Assembly: GCF_003946305.1 (NCBI RefSeq)
Contig: NZ_RHNS01000002.1
Coordinates: 186,001 to 250,000, forward strand
Source of the DNA: Lacticaseibacillus porcinae
Lineage (GTDB): Bacteria; Bacillota; Bacilli; Lactobacillales; Lactobacillaceae
Length of the DNA: 64,000 bases
Reading direction: 5' to 3'
The notes under the pieces were generated by a model. It saw nothing but the letters and a program-made list of their open reading frames with translations. It had not been told where the DNA came from and made no database searches. Numbering within the stretch: position 1 is the first letter of the stretch; every line of letters starts with the position of its first letter. Shown here one piece after another: positions 17,020 to 26,441 of this stretch. Made by a program: the position numbers and the translations under genes.

Positions 17020-18240
17020 TTAGTGGATTTCTGGTGGGCAATTAAAATACTTCCCGTCGCTTGTCAATAACATGCGAGATACAGCTAACATCGCACCGCC
17101 GATCGCCCCATCCATCGGGTCGAAAGGCTTCACATATAATTGTTGTGAAGCCACTGCGGTCAGTTGGAATTGATTTTGATCTAAGAACATTTGCAGGCGA
17201 TGAAATAAATCCGGTTGATCAAACAACAAGCCGTGAACGATCATCCGCCGCGCATCGATCACCAATGCCAAATTATTTAACACTGCAGCAATTGAGCGTA
17301 CTGCATTGGTCAGCAGCGTGATGATCCCCAAATCGCCCATTTGATAAGCGGTGATCACTGTTTCGATATGAATATCATCAGGTTTTTTCACCAATTGATG
17401 CAAAATCGTATCAGGGGAGTTCGCGTATAACAGGCGCGCTTTTTTAACGAGCCATTCGTGACTGGCGTAAGTTTGCAAACAGCCATGGCGACCGCAATCG
17501 CAAAGTTCGCCTTCAGGGTTAACGATGGTGTGAGAAATTTCTCCAACGGCAAAATTTTTAGTGCCGTACATTTTATGATCGTGAATCGTGGCACTGAAGA
17601 TCCCACGGGCGACATGAACATAAACAAAGTTCTCGCCATTGCGATTGGGGCCGATCAAGCTTTCTGCCAAGGCTTCGCAGTTGACGTTGTTTTCATAAAA
17701 TACTGGGACATCTAATGCCGCTTCTAGTGGATTCAAATCAAAATACGCCCAAGTGACATTCGCCGATGAAATCCGATTCGTCGCTTCAATGTGATGTCCT
17801 GGCAATGCGACACCACAAGCCACTGGCGGCAGGTCTTGGTGCGCGGATAAGAATTGTTTGAGGTAGCGGATCAAGGTTGCCACATTTAAAAAATCACGTT
17901 GATAAGACTGATTGCGACTGATGATTTGTTGTGCCAGCAAGTGTCCCGTACGATCACTTAAACAAAAAGTGTAACTATTGGCAGTCAATTCAATCCCGAG
18001 ATACGCTGAACCACCACTAGCAACTCGCAGCAACACTTGTCGAGGGCCTGGGTGGTGCGTCGGTAAGGGTTCGAGGCCGCATTCCTCAACCAACCCCCAT
18101 GACAACATGATCGCCGTATCGCGGCTGATCGTCGCTGGCGTTGTTTTAGTGCGAACAGCAAGCTGGGCTCTTGATTGTGTGCCTTGTGTGTAAAGGTGTC
18201 CAAGGATGTGTTCCATTCGTTTGATTTGAGTAGGTGTCAT
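17020..18240 (-). CDS. ROK-family transcriptional regulator (NagC/XylR type)
   Basis: 406 residues. An N-terminal helix-turn-helix (MTPTQIKRMEHILGHLYTQGTQSRAQLAVRTKTTPATISRDTAIMLSWGLV) is followed by a sugar-kinase-like domain. That domain has VYVHVARGIFSATIHDHKMYGTKNFAVGEISHT and the zinc-type motif CDCGRHGCLQTYAS. The frame is open to 18315; ATG 18240 is chosen because AGAAAGG lies just before it. The divergent genes are a PTS EIIC and a conserved partner, so it is very likely their sugar-responsive repressor. Confidence 0.88.
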   Translation of the reverse strand: MTPTQIKRMEHILGHLYTQGTQSRAQLAVRTKTTPATISRDTAIMLSWGLVEECGLEPLPTHHPGPRQVLLRVASGGSAYLGIELTANSYTFCLSDRTGHLLAQQIISRNQSYQRDFLNVATLIRYLKQFLSAHQDLPPVACGVALPGHHIEATNRISSANVTWAYFDLNPLEAALDVPVFYENNVNCEALAESLIGPNRNGENFVYVHVARGIFSATIHDHKMYGTKNFAVGEISHTIVNPEGELCDCGRHGCLQTYASHEWLVKKARLLYANSPDTILHQLVKKPDDIHIETVITAYQMGDLGIITLLTNAVRSIAAVLNNLALVIDARRMIVHGLLFDQPDLFHRLQMFLDQNQFQLTAVASQQLYVKPFDPMDGAIGGAMLAVSRMLLTSDGKYFNCPPEIH

Positions 18241-18320
18241 AAACTGCCTTTCTAATCGTTGCGAAAAACAACCATTAAGCGATATTCTTAAACCTGAATC
18301 TGTTGAACTATGCAACCGTT

Positions 18321-18341
18321 ACCACTAACATAGGTAGTGGT
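18321..18341. promoter_or_regulatory. Inverted repeat, candidate ROK operator
   Basis: ACCACTA (18321-18327) and TAGTGGT (18335-18341) with a 7-nt spacer lie in the divergent region between the ROK and EIIC genes. A second perfect 12-bp GC palindrome (GGCGGGCCCGCC) is at 18413-18424. Confidence 0.45.
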
Positions 18342-18464
18342 GATAGGGATTGATTAAATTATACAAGTCCACAACGGATTTGTTAATTATTAATTGTTAA
18401 ATGAAATTATTAGGCGGGCCCGCCGATGATCCCACACCACACTTTGAGGAAAGAGGGAGTTTAC

Positions 18465-19805
18465 ATGAGCAAAGACAGCCAAGAAGGTAAGGCTGGTTTC
18501 ATCGAACGCTATATGATGCCAGTTGCCGTTAAACTCAGTCAAAACAAACCACTGATCGCCATTCGTGACGGGATCACGTTGGCGATGCCAATGATCATCA
18601 TCGGTTCCATCTTCCTGATTTTAGGGAGTTTTCCAATTACGGCCTGGACCACATGGATCGCCGCGACGATGATCCATGGTGTGTCAGTCGCAGCCATTTT
18701 CACCAAAATCGTCAACGGGTCCTTCGGGTTGTTGGGGTTGATCGGGTGTTTCGGGATCGCCTCCAGTTATGCCGAACAACATCACACTGATGGGAAATCC
18801 GCTGGTGTGATCGCCTTAGGGTCATTTTTCGTGGTAACGCCTAGCATCATGAGCGGTGATAAAGTGCCACTTGAAGGGATGCCTTATGGGTATTTAGGTT
18901 CCAAAGGCTTATTCATCGCCATTATTATTGGGTTAGTCGCTGGGGGGATCTTCCAGTGGTTCATTAACCATAACGTTCAAATTCACATGCCAGATACGGT
19001 GCCACCGGCTGTTGCCAAGAGTTTCTCTGCGTTGATCCCAGGTGCTGTGATCATTACCTTGTTCGGTGCCGTTTATGCGATCTTCACTTGGACTGGCCTG
19101 GGTAACATTCATGATTTACTGTTACACATTCTCTCCAAGCCATTAGGATTGTTAGGTGACACTTATGGTGGGACGTTAGTTGCCGTACTGCTTAACAGTG
19201 CTTTCTGGTTTGTTGGGATCCATGGTGCTAACGTTGTCAACAACATCATCAGTCCAATTTGGTTGATGAACACTGATGCCAACCGTTTGTTGTTCAAAGC
19301 TGGTAAGTTGACCATCAACCACGGTGGCCACGTCATCACCCAACCATTTATCGATAACTTCGTCTTTATGGGCGGCGGCGGTGCCACTTTAGGGTTAGTT
19401 TTAGCCATTGGGATCATCGTCTTCTCCAAACGTGCTTCTAAACAATTGGAAGTTCTGGCACCATTGACTATCACCCCTGGGATCTTCAACATCAATGAAC
19501 CAACAATGTTTGGGATGCCGATCGTGTTAAACACTAGCTTGATCATTCCATTTATCTTAGCCCCAATGATCAATGTCACCACCACTTATATCGCCATGGC
19601 CACTGGCATTGTGCCACTGTGTATCGGTGCGGTTGTGCCTTGGACAATGCCGCCGATCATTTCTGGATTCTTGGCCACCAATGCTTGGCAAGCGAGTGTC
19701 TTGCAAGCCATCAACATTGTCTTAGACATTTTGATCTACTTGCCATTCTTAATGGTTGTCAATAAGCAACAAAAGCTTGAAGAAGCCGGTCAAGAACCTG
19801 CATAA
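18465..19805 (+). CDS. PTS sugar transporter subunit IIC (cellobiose/lactose family)
   Basis: 446 residues and about ten membrane segments. The start FIERYMMPVAVKLSQNKPLIAIRDGITLAMPMIIIGSIFLIL and later NINEPTMFGMPIVLNTSLIIPFIL are typical of the CelB/LicC EIIC family. It is the membrane channel that moves and phosphorylates a beta-glucoside or disaccharide together with EIIA and EIIB, neither of which is encoded here. Start ATG 18465 follows AGAGGGAG; the upstream ATG at 18426 has no site. It is followed 44 nt later by the barrel-like gene, likely one operon under ROK control. Confidence 0.9.
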   Translation: MSKDSQEGKAGFIERYMMPVAVKLSQNKPLIAIRDGITLAMPMIIIGSIFLILGSFPITAWTTWIAATMIHGVSVAAIFTKIVNGSFGLLGLIGCFGIASSYAEQHHTDGKSAGVIALGSFFVVTPSIMSGDKVPLEGMPYGYLGSKGLFIAIIIGLVAGGIFQWFINHNVQIHMPDTVPPAVAKSFSALIPGAVIITLFGAVYAIFTWTGLGNIHDLLLHILSKPLGLLGDTYGGTLVAVLLNSAFWFVGIHGANVVNNIISPIWLMNTDANRLLFKAGKLTINHGGHVITQPFIDNFVFMGGGGATLGLVLAIGIIVFSKRASKQLEVLAPLTITPGIFNINEPTMFGMPIVLNTSLIIPFILAPMINVTTTYIAMATGIVPLCIGAVVPWTMPPIISGFLATNAWQASVLQAINIVLDILIYLPFLMVVNKQQKLEEAGQEPA

Positions 19806-19849
19806 TTTCCTCGGTTTCGAAAAACATTTTGAAAGGTTGATAATAATAC

Positions 19850-20779
19850 ATGGTTAAACGTTTGATTTCTGCAGATACCAGCGACATGCTGGCAATGGAT
19901 GGGGCGCAGTTGAAGCAAAGTATCAAAGCTTCTGAAGGGCGCGTGATTTTATCCGAAAACGTCGTGGTTCACGAACCAATGGATGGCATCACCACCAGTG
20001 AATATGCCGCAGCATTTGGCGCTGACATGATCTTGTTGAACGCTTGTGATGTCCTCAATCCTTTGATCGTCGGGTTGTATCCTGGCGAAACCAGCTTGGC
20101 AACTGCCAAGGTTCACCGCGACGGGGAATCGATCCATCGCTTGCAAAAACTGGTTGGACGCCCCATCGGTGTGAACTTGGAACCAGTTGATCCCAATGCG
20201 GACATGGCTGAAGATCGTTTGGTCATCCCAGAAGGCCGCATGGCTAGCGAAAAGACGTTGAAGGCTGCTGAAGCCCTCGGGTTCAACTTCGTTTGCTTAA
20301 CTGGTAACCCTGGTACTGGGGTCACCAATGCGCAAATCGCGGCGAACATCAAAGTGGCAAAGTCTGTGTTCTCTGGTTTAGTGATCGCCGGTAAAATGCA
20401 TGGTGCTGGGGTCAACGAACCGGTCGTATCCGTTGAAGCAACGCAAGCCTTCTTAGATGCTGGCGCAGATGTGATCTTAGTGCCTGCTGTTGGGACTGTC
20501 CCAGATCTCGATGATGCGGAACTCAAGGAAATTGTCCATCTTGCCCATGCTAACGGTGCGTTAGTGATGAGCACCATCGGTACCAGTCAAGAAGGCTCAG
20601 GCGCTTCTTACATGGAGCAAATCGGCATCCGCAACAAGATCTGTGGCGTCGACATTCAACACGTCGGCGATGCGGCTTGGGGTGTGATTTCACCAGTTGA
20701 CACCATCTTCGCTTTGAGCAAAGCGATCCGTGGTGAACGTCACGCCTTGCAGCGGATGGCTCGCTCGATTTATCGTTAA
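19850..20779 (+). CDS. Conserved TIM-barrel-like protein of unknown function, partner of EIIC
   Basis: 309 residues, soluble. Alternating strand-helix blocks (VILSENVVVHEPMDGITTSEYAAAFGADMILLNACDV, VGRPIGVNLEPVDP, GFNFVCLTGNPGTGVTNAQIA, AGADVILVPAVGTVPDLDDAEL, GALVMSTIGTSQEGSG) suggest a beta/alpha barrel resembling phosphoenolpyruvate mutase or phosphosugar enzymes. I think this is the family found beside EIIC genes in lactobacilli and enterococci, sometimes given a DUF name, but cannot confirm it. AAAGG lies 13 nt before ATG, a rather long spacing. Co-transcription with EIIC suggests a role in handling the imported sugar phosphate. Confidence 0.7.
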   Translation: MVKRLISADTSDMLAMDGAQLKQSIKASEGRVILSENVVVHEPMDGITTSEYAAAFGADMILLNACDVLNPLIVGLYPGETSLATAKVHRDGESIHRLQKLVGRPIGVNLEPVDPNADMAEDRLVIPEGRMASEKTLKAAEALGFNFVCLTGNPGTGVTNAQIAANIKVAKSVFSGLVIAGKMHGAGVNEPVVSVEATQAFLDAGADVILVPAVGTVPDLDDAELKEIVHLAHANGALVMSTIGTSQEGSGASYMEQIGIRNKICGVDIQHVGDAAWGVISPVDTIFALSKAIRGERHALQRMARSIYR

Positions 20780-20803
20780 TTAAAACAAGATACGTTTTCA
20801 AAA

Positions 20804-20845
20804 ACACCGGCGGTTTCCGTTAGCAGAAATCGTCGGTGTTTTTTG
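20804..20845 (+). terminator. Terminator of the EIIC operon
   Basis: ACACCGGCGGTTTC (20804-20817) pairs with GAAATCGTCGGTGT (20826-20839), with G-U pairs, then TTTTT. Confidence 0.85.
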
Positions 20846-20894
20846 GTGGGCGACGCCAATAAAATAGGTCAGGCACTTGGCCCGACCTCATCAT

Positions 20895-21515
20895 TTATTT
20901 GTTTCGGTGATTCCTGAGATATAGTCCCAATCCAAACGGCACCATATTTTCTGTGCCTGCTTTAATGCGGGCGAAGTTTTGTTTGTGGCGGATCAAGAAC
21001 ACCACCCACAACGCACAAGCCACGATGGTCAACAACCAATCATGCCAAAACAAACTGACAAACGTGACTAAACCCATGCCGACAGTGGATGCGATCGACA
21101 CCATCGACGTTAAGATCACGAGACTGATAAAAATCGCACAGCAGATCAAGAAGAACTTCCAGTCATAAGCTAAGCAAATGCCCGCACTAGTGGCCACGGC
21201 TTTGCCGCCTTTGAAATGAATGAAAATTGAAAAGGTGTGACCAGCCACTGCTGCTAAGCCGACGATCAAGACCAACCAGTGTTGCTGAATCCCAAAGAAA
21301 ATTGGGAGGCTTGCACCAAGGGTCCCTTTTAAAATATCCATCACCAACACGATCGAGCCACCGGCTGGACCTAGCACCCGATAAGCATTGGTGGTGCCGA
21401 TATTATGGGAGCCGGATTCGCGAATGTCTTGGTGAAAAAATGCTTGGCCGACCCAAACGCCGCTGGGGATGGAACCAATTAAGTACGCGAGGATGAAACA
21501 TAGGGCGATTGTCAA
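20895..21515 (-). CDS. plsY: Glycerol-3-phosphate acyltransferase PlsY
   Basis: 206 residues and five membrane segments. The three PlsY motifs are present: GSIPSGVWVG, the catalytic SGSHNIGTTNAYRVLG, and GHTFSIFIHFKGGKAVAT. The enzyme transfers acyl groups from acyl phosphate to glycerol-3-phosphate in membrane lipid synthesis. The frame is open upstream, but initiation at TTG 21515 with AAGGAGAGG upstream gives the correct family N-terminus. It is divergent from parE, the common Firmicute arrangement. Confidence 0.94.
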   Translation of the reverse strand: MTIALCFILAYLIGSIPSGVWVGQAFFHQDIRESGSHNIGTTNAYRVLGPAGGSIVLVMDILKGTLGASLPIFFGIQQHWLVLIVGLAAVAGHTFSIFIHFKGGKAVATSAGICLAYDWKFFLICCAIFISLVILTSMVSIASTVGMGLVTFVSLFWHDWLLTIVACALWVVFLIRHKQNFARIKAGTENMVPFGLGLYLRNHRNK

Positions 21516-21643
21516 AAAACTGCCTCTCCTTTGTTGCCGCACCCAAGGGGTACCGCATATAGTCGTGGTGCTATTGTAGCATTTTTTTGACGATTGCGAA
21601 AACGACGCGTAAAATAGTTTAGGCTTGCAAGTCGTGATCCAAC

Positions 21644-21687
21644 GGCCTGTCCAATTCATCGCCTGCAGGAGATAAGTTGGACAGGCC
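21644..21687. promoter_or_regulatory. Long inverted repeat in the plsY-parE divergent region
   Basis: GGCCTGTCCAA (21644-21654) and TTGGACAGGCC (21677-21687) are perfect 11-bp inverted arms around a 22-nt segment containing CTGCAG. It could be an operator or a hairpin; it has no T-tract, so a terminator is unlikely. A TACAAT -10 for plsY lies nearby (21578-21573, minus strand). Confidence 0.5.
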
Positions 21688-21768
21688 CCTGGATTTCTGG
21701 GAAATCGCTTTAGTTTCTGGGCTCACAAGTGTACATTAGTAACATGTTGTAAAGAGAGGAAGAATTGA

Positions 21769-23784
21769 ATGGATACGCAAAGTTCAGCTTACACGGATTC
21801 ATCGATCCAGGTGCTGCACGGGCTAGAAGCCGTGCGCAAGCGTCCCGGGATGTATATCGGCTCGACTGATACCCGAGGCTTGCATCACCTCGTTTATGAA
21901 ATCGTTGACAATGCCGTCGATGAAGCATTGGCGGGATACGGCGATAAAATTAAAGTCACCATCCACAAAGACAACTCGATCACTGTCCAAGATCATGGGC
22001 GCGGGATGCCAACTGGGATGCATGCTAGCGGCAAGCCCACCATTGAAGTCATTTTAACGGTGTTGCACGCTGGTGGGAAATTTGATCAGAATTCTTATAA
22101 AACTTCAGGCGGGTTACATGGGGTCGGCTCTTCTGTCGTTAATGCTTTATCAGAAAGCTTGACGGTACGCGTGGTGCGCGACAAGCATGCGTTTGAAGAA
22201 CACTTCATTGCCGGCGGTCATCCAGATGGCGGGTTGCAAAAGCTCGGTAAAGTTAACGAACCTAATGGCACGACCATCACCTTTAAACCAGATCCGACAA
22301 TTTTTACCACCACGGTGTACTCATTTGACACTTTGGCGGAGCGTTTGCGTGAATCAGCGTTCTTGTTGAAAAACATTGAGATCTCGCTAACTGATGAGCG
22401 CACTGATCGCGTGGAGATCTATCACTATCCAGATGGCCTGGTATCCTTCGTTAAATATTTAAACGAAGGCAAAGACACATTATCTGACGTTTTCAACTTC
22501 GAAGGCGAAAAAGACGGCGTAGTAGTTGATTTTGCTGGGCAATACAACGACGGCTACTCTGAAAACTTGATCTCTTTTGTTAACAACGTCCGCACCGGTG
22601 ATGGTGGGACTCATGAAGTGGGCTTGCGTTCTGCAATGACCCGCGCGTTCAATGATTTTGCCCGCAAAGTCAACATTCTCAAAGACAAAGATAAAAACCT
22701 TGAAGGCTCTGATGTCCGCGAAGGCTTGGCTGGTGTGTTAGCGGTTCGGATTCCAGAAGAGATCCTGCAGTTTGAAGGCCAAACCAAAGGCAAGCTCGGC
22801 ACGCCGCAAGCACGCTCTGTCGTCGATGCGGTCGTTTACGAACAACTCAGCTTTTATTTAATGGAACAAGGCACAGCGGCCCAAGAATTAGTCCGTAAAG
22901 CCGTTAAAGCGCGTGAAGCGCGTGAAGCAGCCCGGCGCGCTCGTGATGATTCCCGTCATGGTAAGCGTAAGAAGAAAGACACTAGCTTGTTGTCAGGCAA
23001 GTTAACGCCTGCTCAATCTAAAAACGCCAAAAAGAATGAATTGTACTTAGTCGAAGGGGATTCTGCCGGCGGCTCTGCTAAACAAGGTCGCGATCGCAAG
23101 TTCCAAGCGATTTTGCCATTGCGTGGGAAAGTTTTAAACACCCAAAAAGCCAAACTCGCTGACATCACCAAAAACCAAGAAATCAACACCATGATCTATA
23201 CCATCGGTGCTGGCGTCGGCGCAGAATTTGATATTGACGCGGCAAATTACGATAAAGTCATTATCATGACCGATGCGGATACTGATGGTGCGCATATTCA
23301 GATCTTGTTGCTGACTTTCTTCTACCGTTACATGCGGCCATTGATGGATGCAGGGAAAGTCTACATCGCCTTGCCACCGTTATATCGCCTGCAAAAAGGC
23401 AAAGGCGCCAACATTCAAATCGCTTATGCCTGGACTGATGAAGAACTGGAAGCCGAAACCAAGAAAATGGGTAAAGGCTACACCTTGACCCGTTTTAAAG
23501 GGTTAGGGGAAATGAACGCCGATCAATTGTGGGAAACCACGATGAACCCAGAAACTCGCACGTTAATTCGGGTGCGGGTTGAAGATGGGGCGTTAGCAGA
23601 ACGTCGGGTCACCACCTTAATGGGCGACCGGGTTGAACCACGTCGTGAATGGATCGAACAAAACGTCGAATTTGACCTCGATGATGAAGGGTCGATTTTG
23701 GAAACGAAAACGGTTGACCATGCCAATATGCAATTTGGGGCGACCAAAATCAAACAACAACTGCGAAAGGGGAAGCGTAAGTAA
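21769..23784 (+). CDS. parE: DNA topoisomerase IV subunit B
   Basis: 671 residues of the GHKL-type ATPase. Motifs: EAVRKRPGMYIGSTDTRGLHHLVYEIVDNAVDEALAGYGD (ATP lid and Mg-binding region), SGGLHGVGSSVVNALS, and the Toprim block ELYLVEGDSAGGSAKQGRDRKFQAILPLRGK with IIMTDADTDGAHIQ. Pairing with a ParC-type partner and a plsY neighbour identify ParE rather than GyrB. Topoisomerase IV decatenates daughter chromosomes. The stop TAA overlaps the parC ATG by one base (TAATG), giving translational coupling. Confidence 0.96.
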   Translation: MDTQSSAYTDSSIQVLHGLEAVRKRPGMYIGSTDTRGLHHLVYEIVDNAVDEALAGYGDKIKVTIHKDNSITVQDHGRGMPTGMHASGKPTIEVILTVLHAGGKFDQNSYKTSGGLHGVGSSVVNALSESLTVRVVRDKHAFEEHFIAGGHPDGGLQKLGKVNEPNGTTITFKPDPTIFTTTVYSFDTLAERLRESAFLLKNIEISLTDERTDRVEIYHYPDGLVSFVKYLNEGKDTLSDVFNFEGEKDGVVVDFAGQYNDGYSENLISFVNNVRTGDGGTHEVGLRSAMTRAFNDFARKVNILKDKDKNLEGSDVREGLAGVLAVRIPEEILQFEGQTKGKLGTPQARSVVDAVVYEQLSFYLMEQGTAAQELVRKAVKAREAREAARRARDDSRHGKRKKKDTSLLSGKLTPAQSKNAKKNELYLVEGDSAGGSAKQGRDRKFQAILPLRGKVLNTQKAKLADITKNQEINTMIYTIGAGVGAEFDIDAANYDKVIIMTDADTDGAHIQILLLTFFYRYMRPLMDAGKVYIALPPLYRLQKGKGANIQIAYAWTDEELEAETKKMGKGYTLTRFKGLGEMNADQLWETTMNPETRTLIRVRVEDGALAERRVTTLMGDRVEPRREWIEQNVEFDLDDEGSILETKTVDHANMQFGATKIKQQLRKGKRK

Positions 23785-26237
23785 TGGCGAATCAAATCCA
23801 AGAAATGACCCTGGAACAAGTCATGGGCGAACGCTTCGGCCGCTATTCCAAATACATTATTCAAGAACGGGCGCTGCCTGATGTCCGCGACGGCTTAAAA
23901 CCTGTACAACGCCGGATTTTGTTTGCGATGAATGAAGACGGCAACACCTTTGACAAAGGTTTTCGTAAATCCGCCAAATCCGTTGGGAACGTCATGGGTA
24001 ACTACCATCCCCATGGTGATAGCTCGATTTATGAAGCAATGGTCCGCTTGTCTCAAGATTGGAAACTCCGGGCCCCATTAATTGAAATGCACGGGAATAA
24101 CGGGTCGATGGATGGCGATCCGCCTGCTGCCATGCGTTATACCGAAGCGCGATTATCGAAGATCTCAGCAGAAATGCTGAAAGATATCGATAAAGATACC
24201 GTTGATATGGTATTGAACTTTGACGACACGGCGCAAGAGCCGACTGTTTTACCCGCAGCGTTTCCTAACTTGCTCGTCAACGGCGCCACTGGGATCTCCA
24301 GTGGGTATGCCACAGACATCCCGCCGCATAACTTGCGAGAAGTGATCAATGCAATTTTATATTTGTTGAAGCATCCTGATGCCGATCTGGATGCCTTGAT
24401 GAAGTTTGTTCAAGGCCCAGACTTCCCAACTGGTGGGATCATTCAAGGGCTTGCTGGCATTAAGCAAGCTTATCAAACTGGCCGCGGTAAAATCGTGGTC
24501 CGCTCGCGTACCCATGTGGAAGACTTACGCGGCGGCAAACAACAAATCGTGGTTTCTGAGTTACCTTATGAAGTCAACAAAGCAGACCTTGTCAAGAAAA
24601 TCGATGAGATCCGCGTTGCCAAAAAAGTCGATGGTATCGCTGAAGTCCGCGATGAATCTGATCGCTTTGGGTTAAGCGTGGTCATTGAACTGAAAAAAGA
24701 AGCCAATGCTGAAGGCATTCAAACTTACTTGTTCAAAAACACAGACTTGCAAGTGACTTACAACTTCAACATGGTGGCCATTGCTGACATGAAGCCTAAG
24801 CAATTAGGCTTCAAGCCGATGCTTGAAGCGTATATCAAACACCGCCAACAAGTCGTCACACGCCGCACGCAATATGACTTGGCCAAGGCGCAAGCGCGTG
24901 AACACATTGTGCAAGGCTTGATCAAAATGATCTCAATTTTAGATCAAGTGATCAAAACCATTCGTGGATCTAAAGATAAAGCTGATGCGAAGAAGAACTT
25001 GGTGTCTGAATACGACTTTTCGACGGCGCAAGCAGAAGCCATCGTGTCCTTGCAATTGTATCGTTTGACCAATACCGATATCACTGCCCTTGAAGCAGAA
25101 GCAGCCCAATTGGCAAAAGCGATTGCCGGCTACCAAGCGATCCTCGGTGATCCGCAAGTTCGCGACCAAGTGATCGAATCAGAACTTTCTGACATTGCCA
25201 AAACTTATGGGGATGACCGCAAGTCCACCATTCAAAATGAAATCGAAGCTTTGGAAGTCGATACCACTGTGACTGTCGCCGATGAACGCGTCATGGTCTT
25301 AGTTTCTCGCGACGGTTACATGAAACGTTCGTCATTGCGGAGTTATCAAGCAGTCGACGCCTCAGATAACGGCCTCAAAGACAACGACTTCCCAATTTTT
25401 GATCGAGAAATGGGGACGTTGCAACACTTGTACATCATTACTAACCACGGGAATGTGATTTATCGCCCAGTGCATGAAATCACTGACGCGCGTTGGAAAG
25501 ATGCTGGGGAACATTTGTCACAAACTGTTGGCATCGATGCAGACGAACAAGTGATCGCAGCCTTTGGTTTTGATGATTTGACTCAAGCTGGGAACTTCGT
25601 CTTAGGTTCTAGCGACGGCTATATCAAACAAACCGCACTTGCAGACATGCAACCACAGCGCAACTATAAGAGTCGCCCAATGGTGGGGATGAAGCTCAAA
25701 GCCAAAGATGCAGTAGTGACCAATGCGTACTTCGTAGCACCTGAGTCTCAGCAAACCGTTTTTGCTGTTACCAATCAAGCTTATGGTTTGCAGTTTGCGT
25801 TGAGTGAAGTTTCTGTGATCGGCGCTCGCGCCACTGGGGTCAAGAGCGTCGACCTGAAAGATGGCGATTACGTCGTGAACTTCATTTTAGCGGAGGATCC
25901 AGAAAACACTGAAGTTGGGATCTTGACCCAACGTGGTGCCTTCAAGAAAATGAAACTCAAAGAAATGGGTGTTGCTACCCGGGCTCGCCGTGGTTTGATG
26001 GTGTTGCGTGAATTGAAGAAAGCCCCACATCGCATCGTCGCCATGAATGTCGTGGATGATAACACCGCTTTAACCGTATTAACAGATAACGATACGTTGG
26101 TGCCACTGGATCCAAATAGTAGTCCTGATGGCGATCGTTACTCCAATGGGTCATTTGTGATCGACACGGAAACACAAGGTGTCCCAACTTATGTCCATGG
26201 TGAAACCATCATCGATTTACCTAGCGCGGAAAACTAA
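23784..26237 (+). CDS. parC: DNA topoisomerase IV subunit A
   Basis: 817 residues. The breakage-reunion domain contains the catalytic tyrosine Y119 (AAMRYTEARL). The quinolone-determining positions read S80 and E84 (HGDSSIYEAM), the residues found in drug-susceptible relatives. The second half forms the six-bladed C-terminal DNA-wrapping domain, ending in TETQGVPTYVHGETIIDLPSAEN. It is translationally coupled to parE and followed by a terminator. Confidence 0.96.
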   Translation: MANQIQEMTLEQVMGERFGRYSKYIIQERALPDVRDGLKPVQRRILFAMNEDGNTFDKGFRKSAKSVGNVMGNYHPHGDSSIYEAMVRLSQDWKLRAPLIEMHGNNGSMDGDPPAAMRYTEARLSKISAEMLKDIDKDTVDMVLNFDDTAQEPTVLPAAFPNLLVNGATGISSGYATDIPPHNLREVINAILYLLKHPDADLDALMKFVQGPDFPTGGIIQGLAGIKQAYQTGRGKIVVRSRTHVEDLRGGKQQIVVSELPYEVNKADLVKKIDEIRVAKKVDGIAEVRDESDRFGLSVVIELKKEANAEGIQTYLFKNTDLQVTYNFNMVAIADMKPKQLGFKPMLEAYIKHRQQVVTRRTQYDLAKAQAREHIVQGLIKMISILDQVIKTIRGSKDKADAKKNLVSEYDFSTAQAEAIVSLQLYRLTNTDITALEAEAAQLAKAIAGYQAILGDPQVRDQVIESELSDIAKTYGDDRKSTIQNEIEALEVDTTVTVADERVMVLVSRDGYMKRSSLRSYQAVDASDNGLKDNDFPIFDREMGTLQHLYIITNHGNVIYRPVHEITDARWKDAGEHLSQTVGIDADEQVIAAFGFDDLTQAGNFVLGSSDGYIKQTALADMQPQRNYKSRPMVGMKLKAKDAVVTNAYFVAPESQQTVFAVTNQAYGLQFALSEVSVIGARATGVKSVDLKDGDYVVNFILAEDPENTEVGILTQRGAFKKMKLKEMGVATRARRGLMVLRELKKAPHRIVAMNVVDDNTALTVLTDNDTLVPLDPNSSPDGDRYSNGSFVIDTETQGVPTYVHGETIIDLPSAEN

Positions 26238-26247
26238 TCGATTGATC

Positions 26248-26280
26248 AACAGTCCTGATCTCATTCAGGACTGTTTTTTG
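26248..26280 (+). terminator. parE-parC terminator
   Basis: AACAGTCCTGA (26248-26258) pairs with TCAGGACTGTT (26265-26275), followed by TTTTG. Confidence 0.9.
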
Positions 26281-26308
26281 TTGGATAAAAAAGAATTTGA
26301 TGAAACTG

Positions 26309-26337
26309 TTGACAAAACAATGAGAAACGTTTAATCT
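26309..26337 (+). promoter_or_regulatory. leuA promoter
   Basis: TTGACA (26309-26314), 17-nt spacer and TAATCT (26332-26337); the start near 26344 precedes the leader peptide gene. Confidence 0.8.
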
Positions 26338-26375
26338 TAACTTCATCAAATAACAACACGCGGAGGAAGTTCATC

Positions 26376-26441
26376 ATGAAAAATGCCATTATTATTACGA
26401 ATCAAAATACTGCGTTGTTGCGTGATCGATTGTTGATTTAG
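26376..26441 (+). CDS. Leader peptide of the leuA attenuator (21 residues, Ile/Leu rich)
   Basis: ATG 26376 to TAG 26439-26441 encodes MKNAIIITNQNTALLRDRLL plus a final I: three consecutive Ile, two Leu-Leu pairs and a terminal Ile, so 8 of 21 residues are branched-chain. GGAGG at 26362-26366 gives a 9-nt spacing. It lies between a consensus promoter and a terminator that precedes leuA. Ribosome stalling at Ile or Leu codons when charged tRNA is short would let downstream RNA refold. Lactococcal leu operons are known to use a leader peptide of this type. Function is inferred from layout. Confidence 0.75.
   Translation: MKNAIIITNQNTALLRDRLLI

Noticed and set aside
23784-26237. Quinolone-resistance mutation in parC
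   Set aside because: S80 and E84 are the susceptible-type residues.
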